From NCBI RefSeq assembly GCF_030547685.1, contig NZ_JAUOQM010000044.1, positions 1-64,000 of the forward strand: DNA of 64,000 nt, written 5' to 3'. The position numbers and the translations under genes are program-made. Below, one piece after another: positions 35,241-43,774 of the stretch (within the stretch, counting starts at the first letter, position 1; every line of letters begins with the position of its first letter). Origin of the DNA: Gilvimarinus sp. 2_MG-2023 (GTDB lineage: Bacteria; Pseudomonadota; Gammaproteobacteria; Pseudomonadales; Cellvibrionaceae). Under the pieces are notes generated by a model, which had not been told where the DNA came from, did no database searches, and was given only the letters and a program-made list of their open reading frames with translations.

Positions 35241-36914
35241 ATGAGTGCCAATAGCAGTCAGTTTGCCGCGAGCCCTTATCGGGTATTTCTCTCTGATGTA
35301 CATGGTCAGGGGGATGTATTTGATTATCTGGTGCAAGAAAAATTCGGGATCGTAGAGAAAATTGTGATCGATGCATCGGAACATGATGACTCGCGTGCAG
35401 GTGTGCTCAGGCATTACTTATTGCCTCGACAGCGAACGGTAGATGCTGAATATAGTGCCGTGAGTGATGTTGTCATTATGATGGATCTGTTGCTCACATT
35501 TAAAAATGAACGTCGCTTTTGGCCTGTATGCGTTGATGCATTTGTTAACTGTAGCTGGCTATTGCCTGTTGTTGATCAGTGCGCCATACAGGCTGAGGTG
35601 AGTGAAGTTGACCTTGAGGCAGTTTCCCGTCTTGATGCATTCGATCGAATATCAGTTTGCAATCTAATCGCAGAGTCAGTCCACAGTCTGATTGCTTATC
35701 GAGTACAGCTGGTGGGAGATATTTTTGACCGTGGTGCAAGTGCTCCCCATATTATTGATCAGTTGGAAAAGCTGCCCGCGGTTGGTATTCAGTGGGGCAA
35801 CCATGATGTTTTGTGGATGGGAGCCGCCTCAGGCTCGCTTGAGTGTATTGCCACGGCTGTTCGTCTTTGTATTCGGTATGGGCATGTTGAAACGCTGACG
35901 GACGACTATTCAATTGACCTGTCAGATTTGGCCACTCTGGCTGAGCAGGCTTACGCTGACGACTCTTGCGAGCAGTTTATGCCTTTGTCTGACGCGGCGC
36001 AGTGGTCTCAGTTGCAATTGGCTGCGATGCATAAAGCAGTTGCGATGATTCAATTTAAGCTTGAGCATCATATAGTTGAAAGGAATCCAGATTATTCAAT
36101 GGAGTCCAGGCTCTTGTTGAATAAAATCGATTATACGCATGGACAAATCAGCCTGCAGGGCGAGACAGTTGACTTAATTGACTCGTCGTTGCCAACGGTT
36201 AACCCGCACTCTCCAACATCCTTAACCGATGCTGAGTGGTCGGTCATTGAGAAATTAAAGCAACAATTTGTCGGTTCTGAACGCTTACAGCGGCACGTTA
36301 ACTTTTTGTTTGCTAATGGCAGCTTAGTGGATAGCGATGGTGAATATTTATTGTTTCATGGTTGCATGCCGGTGGATGATGACTTGGAGTTTTTGCCGGC
36401 CCCAGTTGCTGGTCGCCAAGTAACTGGGCGGGCGATGTTCGATGCCTTCGAGCTGCAAATGCGCAAAGCCTATTCACGTCGACACTCAACCAGCTGTAAG
36501 TATCTATCGGATGTTGCTTGGTATCTTTGGTGTGGGCCCAACTCGCCTTTGTTCGGAAAAGAACAAATGACGACGTTTGAACGCTACTTTATTGCGAATA
36601 AGCACTTCCATAAAGAGGGTAAGAACCCATATTTTGATGCCAGAAACGATGCTAATTTTGTCGCCAAGGTGGCAGAAGAGTTGAGTGGAGATGCTGGCAG
36701 TATTATTATCAATGGCCATGTGCCGGTAAAGTTAAAAGCCGGAGAGTCGCCGCGGTACGCTAATAATCAATTGTTATGCATCGATGGGGGGTTTTCTCAA
36801 GCTTATCGATCTCGCACAGGTGCCGCTGGCATGGTGTTAATTGCCAATGATCAGAGTGCCCAATTATTCAAACTTGATGCTGAGACTGCTGGTTTTAGCT
36901 TTAATGAAATATAA
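35241..36914 (+). CDS. fbp: Class III (Firmicutes-type) fructose-1,6-bisphosphatase
   Basis: A 558-residue phosphatase of the FBPase class III family, which has a metallophosphatase-like core. Metal-site motifs are FLSDVHGQGDVFDYL, VGDIFDRGASAPHIIDQL, QWGNHDVLWMGAASGS and INGHVP, and the C-terminal CIDGGFSQAYR-x-RTGAAG block is typical. Known Bacillus members are nearer 640-670 residues, so this one is short. The reaction yields fructose-6-phosphate and completes gluconeogenesis. ATG 35241 overlaps nothing and follows the aldolase stop by 15 bases. A class III enzyme inside a proteobacterial alginate operon is unusual. Confidence 0.9.
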   Translation: MSANSSQFAASPYRVFLSDVHGQGDVFDYLVQEKFGIVEKIVIDASEHDDSRAGVLRHYLLPRQRTVDAEYSAVSDVVIMMDLLLTFKNERRFWPVCVDAFVNCSWLLPVVDQCAIQAEVSEVDLEAVSRLDAFDRISVCNLIAESVHSLIAYRVQLVGDIFDRGASAPHIIDQLEKLPAVGIQWGNHDVLWMGAASGSLECIATAVRLCIRYGHVETLTDDYSIDLSDLATLAEQAYADDSCEQFMPLSDAAQWSQLQLAAMHKAVAMIQFKLEHHIVERNPDYSMESRLLLNKIDYTHGQISLQGETVDLIDSSLPTVNPHSPTSLTDAEWSVIEKLKQQFVGSERLQRHVNFLFANGSLVDSDGEYLLFHGCMPVDDDLEFLPAPVAGRQVTGRAMFDAFELQMRKAYSRRHSTSCKYLSDVAWYLWCGPNSPLFGKEQMTTFERYFIANKHFHKEGKNPYFDARNDANFVAKVAEELSGDAGSIIINGHVPVKLKAGESPRYANNQLLCIDGGFSQAYRSRTGAAGMVLIANDQSAQLFKLDAETAGFSFNEI

Positions 36915-36957
36915 CTGAACAAAACCACCCTTTAAGAAAATTTTTTGGGAGAAAATT

Positions 36958-38049
36958 ATGATAAAAAACGTCAAAAAAACCGTTCGCGCTATGCCGATTA
37001 TTGCGCTGTCTGTCGTATCTTCTGTGGCTCTGTTGACCGCTTGTCAGGGGCAGACCGAAACAAAACAGAGCAGTGCTAGCCAGCCGTCTCTTGCCGGTAA
37101 ACGTATTCCTGGCTCTGTCATAGATCTTTCTCAATGGAAGATCACCCTGCCCATGGATAGTAACCGAGACGGTAAAATTGATGAAGTGGGCCCGCCGCAC
37201 ATTGACCGCTTGCTTGAGCCACGTTTCTTTTATGCCACCGATGCTGGTGTAGTGTTTGCCGCCCCCAATAAAGCGGTGACGACATCGGGCTCTACCAATA
37301 CCCGCAGTGAGCTGCGTCAAATGATCGATGCTAAAGGCTCTACAAAGGCGCCTGGTAATAATTTTGCGTTGGCAGCGCACCCTAAAGCTTCGCGCTATGG
37401 CTCTATTGGTGGCAAACTGTCAGCAACCCTGGCTGTTAATCATGTTGCTGTTGAGGCCAAAAACCCAAATAAAAAGCCTGCCTTTTCAGTCGTAGTCGGT
37501 CAAATACATGCGGGTAAAGATAGCAAAATGGCCAAAGGTTTCGGTTATGGGAATGAGCCGTTAAAGATTTACTACAAAAAGTGGCCCGATCATGAGTACG
37601 GTTCTGTTTTCTGGACTTACGAGCGCAATCTTGAACAGGATGATCCCAACCGTACCGATATTGCTTTCCCCGTGTGGGGCAATGTGTGGGATAACCCGGA
37701 GGATCCCGGTGAAGCGGGCCTGAAGCTCGATGAAACGTTCAGCTATGTCGTAGATGTCGATGGTAGCGTCATGAACCTTACTTTCACGGGTGAAGGTAAG
37801 CAGACCATAGAATATTCGGTTGATTTGTCAAATAATGTCGACCCCTATGGCAAGGTGGATGAGTTAGACAATCCTAAAGGTTACAGTGGTGACTGGTTCT
37901 ACTTTAAAGCGGGTGCTTACAATCAGTGCAGCAGTAAGGATCAAGAGGGTATGTGGTACGCAGGTTGTGCCGGTACTGGGCTTTGGGAGAAAGACTCTCA
38001 GGCAGGTCATTACGCTCAGGCCACTTTCCGCTCAATTACTTTAAACTAG
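36958..38049 (+). CDS. PL7 alginate lyase lipoprotein
   Basis: A 363-residue lyase with a lipoprotein signal (lipobox LLTAC), so probably outer-membrane anchored. The three PL7 signatures with their catalytic residues are present: RSELR (Arg116), GQIH (Gln182, His184) and YFKAGAYNQ (Tyr321). A jelly-roll fold is expected, with endolytic cleavage of alginate at the cell surface. There is no carbohydrate-binding module. It is preceded by GGGAG and lies 43 bases after fbp, so it is the last gene of the metabolic operon. Cys residues near the C-terminus (QCSSKD...YAGCAG) may form a disulfide. Confidence 0.95.
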   Translation: MIKNVKKTVRAMPIIALSVVSSVALLTACQGQTETKQSSASQPSLAGKRIPGSVIDLSQWKITLPMDSNRDGKIDEVGPPHIDRLLEPRFFYATDAGVVFAAPNKAVTTSGSTNTRSELRQMIDAKGSTKAPGNNFALAAHPKASRYGSIGGKLSATLAVNHVAVEAKNPNKKPAFSVVVGQIHAGKDSKMAKGFGYGNEPLKIYYKKWPDHEYGSVFWTYERNLEQDDPNRTDIAFPVWGNVWDNPEDPGEAGLKLDETFSYVVDVDGSVMNLTFTGEGKQTIEYSVDLSNNVDPYGKVDELDNPKGYSGDWFYFKAGAYNQCSSKDQEGMWYAGCAGTGLWEKDSQAGHYAQATFRSITLN

Positions 38050-38289
38050 CGTTGTTCTGCTCGACCATCACGGCTCCAGTTAGGCTGAGAGTCGTGATGA
38101 TCGCCACTTCAGCTCCTCTCTTTTGCACTAAATCTCTACCTTTGTGAGTATTTCGTATTTTGGCCTGCCGCTGAGCGCATGGCGATAAAAGCTTCTATTG
38201 ATTGGCTGATTTTAATGATTATTTACTATTTGTCGAGGCTATCTTATTGATATTGTGATGGTTTTTTTTGGGGCGTGACCGGCTTTATC
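38050..38289. other. Intergenic region after PL7
   Basis: No gene seen. A stem CATCACGGCTC...GAGTCGTGATG (about 38066-38100) follows the PL7 stop with one G-T pair and no T-run; it may be the 3' end of the operon transcript. Confidence 0.35.
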
Positions 38290-38349
38290 TTTGGTTGAAC
38301 CAAATGTATGTCAAATCGGTTGACAATGCTGCAGCCAATTCGGTAATGT
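38290..38349 (+). promoter_or_regulatory. Promoter/operator of the second PL6 operon
   Basis: TTTGGTTGAACCAAA (38290-38304) is a 15-base palindrome (7-bp arms). It is followed by CGGTTGACAAT, with -35 TTGACA (38320-38325), an 18-bp spacer and -10 TAATGT (38344-38349). The same -35/18/TAATGT arrangement with GGTTGACAAT recurs at 43683-43716 before the TonB receptor. The palindrome is a full-site version of the motif seen at the other GntR-type sites. Confidence 0.68.
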
Positions 38350-38663
38350 CAGCTTATACAGGCAGATTATCCCTACTAATAAGCATAAACTAGGGAGTTA
38401 AGCTTAATTTCTTATCAAACATAGGCTCGCTCAACAACTAAATTGCTTTTAGCAGAGGGTAAACGCAGCGCATAAATATAGGTACAGAATGCTGCCACAG
38501 TAAAAGTGGCTCCTGTGGTGGGTGAGGCTACAGGACAAGATATGCAGGCTAACCGTTCGGTGCAGTTTCTCTTTTCTATAAATTAAGTAGTGGTATCACA
38601 GTCAGTTGCGTTTTTGCTGTGGCATCAATTTATAAAATAATAGTGAATAAAAATAGGTTGTGT
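38350..38663 (+). other. Leader region of the second PL6 gene
   Basis: About 310 bases between the -10 and ATG 38664. No gene, terminator or known riboswitch class was recognised. Confidence 0.4.
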
Positions 38664-41423
38664 ATGATTTTTTTACGGTATTGTTTGTTACTTTCAGTTT
38701 CTGTGCTTGCCGCTTGTGGTGGTTCTGGCGGTGGCAGTTCTTCGCCGAGCTCGTCGGTAAGCAGTTCTTCCGAGCCAGTTTCATCTTCTAGCTCCTCTGT
38801 GTCCACCACTAGTTCTAGTAGCTCTAGTACTTCGGATCAGTCTTCTTCGCAGAGCAGTAGTGTAAGTAGTAATTCATCATCGCAGTCGAGCACACCGACG
38901 CAGACCGGGGACGCCCCCGTTGCCGGCGACTTCACTTATGAAGACTCAGTGCCAGAGGTCAGCTGTACCCAAGTGGTTACCTCAATTTCAGCATTAGAAG
39001 ATGCTGCTGGCGGCGCAATGGCGCCAGGTACCACTTTATGTCTGGCGGATGGTCAGTATTCAAATCTCGATATAGACATCGGCGGTGCTGGTACGCCAGA
39101 ACAGCCGATTACTGTGGCCGCGCAAAACCCAGGTCAGGTAACCATCGGTGGTGAAGTGAAAGTGGAGATGGGTGGTTCTTACGTCGTACTTCAGGGCTTT
39201 ATCTTTAAAGATGGTGAGTCGGCCAGTAGTAATATGATTGCGACCCGTTTGGGTAGCGGCGACTTATGTAGCCATTGTCGTATCACCGAAAACGCCATTA
39301 TCGATATGGACGTAGGGCGCGATAGCAATACCAAATGGGTTTATGATTATGGTGAGTTTACTCGAATTGACCATAACTGGTTCGCAGGTAAAACAACCCG
39401 TGGCGCACTGCTGGTTGTTGATCGTTGGATTCCCGATGGCCAGGATCCGAGTACAGCACAAGTCGATTACACTAAAATCGATCACAACTATTTTGGTGAT
39501 AGAGCGCCCACAGAGGGCAAAGCTTACGCCGACAGCGGTGACAACGAATATGAGGCGGTTCGTATTGGTTTGAGTACCACACACGAGGGGGACTCCTTCT
39601 CTGTGGTTGCACACAACTATTTTGAGCGTATTGACGGCGAAGCCGAAGTTATTTCTAACAAGGCGACCAATAACAGCATCGTTCACAACACTGTGCGCGA
39701 CAGTTATGGCTCAATCACTACTCGCCACGGTGGCAATGCCACTATCGCTCACAACTTTATGTTTGGCGACGGTCACCCATTTGCGGGCGGCCTGCGACTG
39801 ATTGATGGCGGTCACCGTGTGGTTAATAATTACATTGAGGGTGCGCGCTATAAAAATACGACTCACCACGGCGGCATTGTACTGATGGGGGCAGATTCCA
39901 GCCCAAGCGCAAGCGGTTACCAACAACTGGAAGATTCTTTAATTGGTTACAACACGGTTGTGGACAGTATTAATAGCTTGAATGTTGACGGCGGTAAAAA
40001 ATCCAAGAACCCTAAAGATTTGTTCTTGGTGAATAACTTGATTGCCCAAGGCATCGGGCCGGTGTTAACACAGATGGGTGATGGTATGCCCAGTGGCTCG
40101 GAAATAGCGGGTAACATTATTTATGGCCAAAGCTTAGCGGACGATGGTTCAAGTGCCGTGTCTGGAATGAACTTTGTCGACGCTAAGCTGGAAAAAGGTA
40201 ATGATGGCCTTTGGCGCCCGAGTGATAACAGCCCTAACTTAAGTGCTGTAGCCGCTGATATGGGCAGCTTCGCCAGCGTCGATATCGATATGGATGGTCA
40301 GGCGCGTGGTTCTAATACCATTGTCGGGGCCGATCACGTGGCCTCGGGTAGCGCGACTTGGTTCCCTATTACGCCCGATCAAGTGGGGCCTAAAAGCTAC
40401 ACACCCTCCTTCAGTGCTGGTTTTGTGAAGCGTATATCACTTGAGAACGTTGACTTCGATGACGGTGGGCAAGCTTGGTCATTCAGTGGTTCGGCGCAAG
40501 TGTCAAACGATAGCGATAAGGTATTTTCGCGCGGCGCCTCTGCCGTTGTGTCGGGCGCCGGCCAGCTTAGTCAGAGTGTCGACCTAGAAGCTAATACCCT
40601 CTACACCTTGTCCGCCTTTGTGAAAGGGCCGGGAGAATTCGGTGTCAAGCTGGCAAATGGCGATGAGTTTATGGCAACAGATGATTCAAGTGATTTTGAA
40701 TTCCGTTCGGTAACCTTTAACTCGGGAAACAATACCTCAGCCGATATTATTGGCCGTATGCCTGCCACGCTGAGTAAGCAGGCTGATATTGAAAATCCCG
40801 ATTTTCCAGAAGGCACGGATGATTCTGATATCACCGGTTGGGAAACCATCGAAAACGTTGGCGATGATCAAGGCTCGCAAGGTTTAGGTAATGTTGGTAG
40901 CTCGAATAACTCGGCATTCGGTGATAAAGGTTCGGTGCAATTGGGTTATAGCTACCCAGAAGATGAAAACAGTACACCTACGTTGTACCAGATAATCGAT
41001 GGTGTTCTTCCCAACACCGAGTACACACTGAGCATGTATTTGCTGGTGAAGTCTACCTCAAACTCCACGGCAACCTTTGGCGCACAAAATGAAGCAGGTA
41101 GCGTGACATTAGGGGAAAAAATAGCCGATTACGATCAGTTGGAAAGCAGCGGGGCACCCGAATCGTCAGAAGATGGGTACTACCAAGCATCAATGACCTT
41201 TAATAGTGGTGACAATACCTCAGTGAGAATTTTTGCTCAATTCAATGCCGAGTCTATCGCTAATAACCCTGGCGGCACGGAGCAAATGGACAGCGATACT
41301 CGAAAAATATATGAGTTGCGTGTTGATAATTTTGAGTTGACTTATGAGGCGGCCCCATCGTCTGACGATGAAGCCAGTTTTGATGGCTTTAGATTGGTCA
41401 GTCATGTTGGTGGTGATAGTTAG
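38664..41423 (+). CDS. PL6 alginate lyase lipoprotein with C-terminal beta-sandwich modules
   Basis: A 919-residue lipoprotein (lipobox VLAAC) with a Ser-rich linker (about residues 20-75). The PL6 beta-helix (about 85-575) has EYEAVRIGLS, GEAEVISNKAT and TTRHGGN, with candidate catalytic Lys333 and Arg354 again 21 residues apart. Two Asn/Gly-rich, beta-strand regions follow (about 590-695 and 715-900): the first has LSQSVDLEANTLYTLSAFVKG, the second LYQIIDGVLPNTEYTLSMYLLV. Both resemble CBM-like jelly rolls that could hold the enzyme on alginate. ATG 38664 gives the lipoprotein signal. It heads a two-gene unit with the lipoprotein at 41567. Confidence 0.9.
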   Translation: MIFLRYCLLLSVSVLAACGGSGGGSSSPSSSVSSSSEPVSSSSSSVSTTSSSSSSTSDQSSSQSSSVSSNSSSQSSTPTQTGDAPVAGDFTYEDSVPEVSCTQVVTSISALEDAAGGAMAPGTTLCLADGQYSNLDIDIGGAGTPEQPITVAAQNPGQVTIGGEVKVEMGGSYVVLQGFIFKDGESASSNMIATRLGSGDLCSHCRITENAIIDMDVGRDSNTKWVYDYGEFTRIDHNWFAGKTTRGALLVVDRWIPDGQDPSTAQVDYTKIDHNYFGDRAPTEGKAYADSGDNEYEAVRIGLSTTHEGDSFSVVAHNYFERIDGEAEVISNKATNNSIVHNTVRDSYGSITTRHGGNATIAHNFMFGDGHPFAGGLRLIDGGHRVVNNYIEGARYKNTTHHGGIVLMGADSSPSASGYQQLEDSLIGYNTVVDSINSLNVDGGKKSKNPKDLFLVNNLIAQGIGPVLTQMGDGMPSGSEIAGNIIYGQSLADDGSSAVSGMNFVDAKLEKGNDGLWRPSDNSPNLSAVAADMGSFASVDIDMDGQARGSNTIVGADHVASGSATWFPITPDQVGPKSYTPSFSAGFVKRISLENVDFDDGGQAWSFSGSAQVSNDSDKVFSRGASAVVSGAGQLSQSVDLEANTLYTLSAFVKGPGEFGVKLANGDEFMATDDSSDFEFRSVTFNSGNNTSADIIGRMPATLSKQADIENPDFPEGTDDSDITGWETIENVGDDQGSQGLGNVGSSNNSAFGDKGSVQLGYSYPEDENSTPTLYQIIDGVLPNTEYTLSMYLLVKSTSNSTATFGAQNEAGSVTLGEKIADYDQLESSGAPESSEDGYYQASMTFNSGDNTSVRIFAQFNAESIANNPGGTEQMDSDTRKIYELRVDNFELTYEAAPSSDDEASFDGFRLVSHVGGDS

Positions 41424-41566
41424 AAATAATAAAACCTAAGGTAGGGCTCCCCGCTGGGCCCTTGTCTTAGGTGAAAACTAGGCATTTGTTATTCGTGACA
41501 TTTTAAGTGCGTAGTACGTTTAAATGATTCGCATAAAAACTTAGCTATAAATAAGGGTGCAAGCTT

Positions 41567-43351
41567 ATGAAAATGAAGATTTTAACCGCGTCAATTTTGG
41601 CCATAACTTTAGCGGGTTGTGGGGGTGATGGCGAGGATGTGTTTGAAGCGCCAGCCAATACTTCAAGCGCAGGCCCAGTAGAAAATGTTCCAGCAACGTT
41701 CACCGGTTTGACGGGTACTACTAACAATAGCACTGCAGGCGCTGTCGCAGGTTTAGTGTCGGTTACCGATTTAGATGAAGGCGAAGATGCAGTCGTGCCG
41801 TTAACGAATGAGAGCACTATGTACGGCACCTTTTCGATCGAAGCCAGCGGCGTGTGGAGCTACACCGTTGATGCATCCGACACCACGGTTGCAGGTCTGG
41901 CCGACGCTGATGATTCAGTAGTCGACTCGATTGAGCTTGAATCAGTAGATGGCACTACGGCAACCTTAGAAATTACTATTACCGGTGCCAGTGAAGCGGT
42001 TGAGACCTCTCAGGTTGCGCGCATTACCGATAGCATGACCAGCGATGCAGGTGAGCTGCGTTATAAGTTTGGCGAAGCTTTGGAGCAGGGTAAGCTGACC
42101 GCTTCATTTATGAAGGACGACAATGCTGAAACCGCCGATGGTTCAGCTAAAGATGCCTATATCGGGCTGTACGGCACAAGTACTAGTACCAGCCAGGCTT
42201 TAGTTGATTTGCGTATTCAGGAAGATCAATTTGTAATTCGCGATCAAGACGATATCGAGGTGTCAATTCCGTTTGAGCCCGGCGTGTGGACCGATGTTGA
42301 AATGACTTGGGATGCCTCTGCCGCCGATGCTAGCACTCCGCCTTTGGTAACCATCACCATTAATGGTGAGAGCGTTACTACCGATCCTTTCTCATCTGCT
42401 GCTAGTGTTCTGACTAATGTAGAAGCCGGTGTAGAGGTTGTCATCTTTAAGTTAGGTGATGATGGCTCGGTGCTGCCGGATGCCGCCTATCACGTGGATA
42501 ATGTAAAAGTGTTCTCAGATATTGCCGGTACTGAAGTCGCTTTTGAAGATGACTTCGAAAGCTATGAGGCAGGCACCAAGCTGGATCCAGACGAGAATGC
42601 AGACTCTGTCTACCATAGCAATAGTGCCGAGGTAGAAGTGGCAGCGGTTGCAGTGAATGGTACTGGTGGTGGTGGAACAGGTGCCGAGTCAGGCCCTGGT
42701 GCTGCTGGCAACAAAGTGGCCCGCATGACTGACAGCATGACCAACGACAACCCCGAATTGCGTTACAAGCTTGATGAGGCGATGGTAGAGGGTAAGATCA
42801 CCGCTTACTTTAACAAAGATGATATGGCTGAAACTGCCGATGGTGTTGCTAAAGATGCCTATATTGGATTATTTGGTAACAGTACCAGTACCAACCCAGC
42901 GTTACTTGACTTGCGTATTCAGGCTGATCAATACGTAATTCGCAATAAAGATTACGAAGTGCCTGTAGTTTACGAGCCGGCGGTATGGAACTATGTGGAA
43001 ATCACTTGGGATGCTTCTGAGGCTGATGCGAGTACTCCACCGTTGTTGACAATTACCATCAATGGTGAAGATGTCACTGACGAGCCCTTCATGTCGACCT
43101 CGAGCATACTCACTGCGGTAGAAAATGGTGTTGAAGTAATCGCCTTTAGATTTGGTGATACCAGCTCAGTGCTGCCAACGGCGCAGTACCGAGTGGATGA
43201 ATTCAAACTTTATTCTGATAAAGAAGGCACTGTTTTAGAGTTTGAAGATGATTTCGAAAGCTACGATATTGGTATTTCATTGGATCCGGATGTTAATGAG
43301 GGTTCTATTTACCACAGTAACTCTGAAGAAGTGGTTATTGATGTAGAGTAA
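41567..43351 (+). CDS. Lipoprotein with VCBS-like domain and duplicated ~200-residue module, candidate alginate-binding protein
   Basis: A 594-residue lipoprotein (lipobox LAGC, Cys18). Residues about 38-140 look like a VCBS/cadherin-type beta domain (YGTFSIEASGVWSYTVD). The rest is two copies of one module, about 150-357 and 384-594, joined by a Gly-rich linker. Both copies share VAR-x-TDSMT, ELRYK, AYIGL, DLRIQ, VIR, ADASTPPL, TITINGE and FEDDFESY. I do not recognise the module family; it resembles a LamG/jelly-roll layer. It has no lyase motif. Position after the PL6 lyase and before a TonB receptor suggests a surface glycan-binding role, which is inferred. Confidence 0.8.
   Translation: MKMKILTASILAITLAGCGGDGEDVFEAPANTSSAGPVENVPATFTGLTGTTNNSTAGAVAGLVSVTDLDEGEDAVVPLTNESTMYGTFSIEASGVWSYTVDASDTTVAGLADADDSVVDSIELESVDGTTATLEITITGASEAVETSQVARITDSMTSDAGELRYKFGEALEQGKLTASFMKDDNAETADGSAKDAYIGLYGTSTSTSQALVDLRIQEDQFVIRDQDDIEVSIPFEPGVWTDVEMTWDASAADASTPPLVTITINGESVTTDPFSSAASVLTNVEAGVEVVIFKLGDDGSVLPDAAYHVDNVKVFSDIAGTEVAFEDDFESYEAGTKLDPDENADSVYHSNSAEVEVAAVAVNGTGGGGTGAESGPGAAGNKVARMTDSMTNDNPELRYKLDEAMVEGKITAYFNKDDMAETADGVAKDAYIGLFGNSTSTNPALLDLRIQADQYVIRNKDYEVPVVYEPAVWNYVEITWDASEADASTPPLLTITINGEDVTDEPFMSTSSILTAVENGVEVIAFRFGDTSSVLPTAQYRVDEFKLYSDKEGTVLEFEDDFESYDIGISLDPDVNEGSIYHSNSEEVVIDVE
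42014..42637 (+). repeat. Internal module copy 1 of the duplicated lipoprotein
   Basis: Encodes residues about 150-357. It is paralogous to 42716-43348: the codons differ but the residues are largely conserved, so the duplication is old rather than recent. Confidence 0.75.
42716..43348 (+). repeat. Internal module copy 2 of the duplicated lipoprotein
   Basis: Encodes residues about 384-594 and ends the protein. It carries the same ordered blocks as copy 1 (TDSMT, ELRYK, AYIGL, DLRIQ, FEDDFESY). Confidence 0.75.
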
Positions 43352-43378
43352 CCGTTCCATATTTTTTATAACTGTCTT

Positions 43379-43411
43379 GCCCGCCCTGTGTATGCAGTGG
43401 CGGGCTTTTTT
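43379..43411 (+). terminator. Rho-independent terminator after the duplicated-module lipoprotein
   Basis: GCCCGCC (43379-43385) pairs with GGCGGGC (43399-43405) and is followed by TTTTTT. It lies 28 bases after the stop codon and separates this unit from the TonB receptor gene. Confidence 0.9.
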
Positions 43412-43682
43412 ATGTCTTTGGGTGCTACTTTTATTTTATATATTTATTCTGGGTTTGCGATTCGGGTGGTCAAATTGGTTAACCAGAGTGACTGTTGGTT
43501 TACAGGCGGTAATGGTATTTCTGACTATATAGCTGGCGAGTTAGGCAGGTTTGTAGCGTTGAAAGTGGGTAGAATTGTAACGCTAACAATTGAGAGGGAA
43601 AATAGCGTAACTAATTGAAATTAAAGAATATAATGGATTGTTGTCTGATGGTGTATCAAGCTTGTGACCAGCTGTATTCAAA

Positions 43683-43716
43683 ATGGTTGACAATAAGGCA
43701 GCTGTTTGGGTAATGT
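43683..43716 (+). promoter_or_regulatory. TonB receptor promoter with operator-like motif
   Basis: ATGGTTGACAAT carries -35 TTGACA (43687-43692), then an 18-bp spacer and -10 TAATGT (43711-43716), ending with a short leader to GTG 43775. The layout equals that of the second PL6 promoter (38317-38349), including bases on both sides of the -35. Confidence 0.68.
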
Positions 43717-43774
43717 TCCTGTGGCGAGAGAAAAAATTGTTCTGCCAAAAAACATATAAAATGGAGAATGAGAA

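Noticed and set aside
38066-38100. Hairpin after PL7 as a Rho-independent terminator
   Set aside because: The stem is fair but no T-run follows; reported only as a possible 3' end.
38730-38895. AGC/TCT-rich segment as a DNA tandem repeat
   Set aside because: It encodes the Ser-rich linker with mixed serine codons; no fixed repeat unit.
43388-43618. 76-codon open frame after the duplicated-module lipoprotein
   Set aside because: It begins inside the terminator stem and lacks a ribosome binding site.
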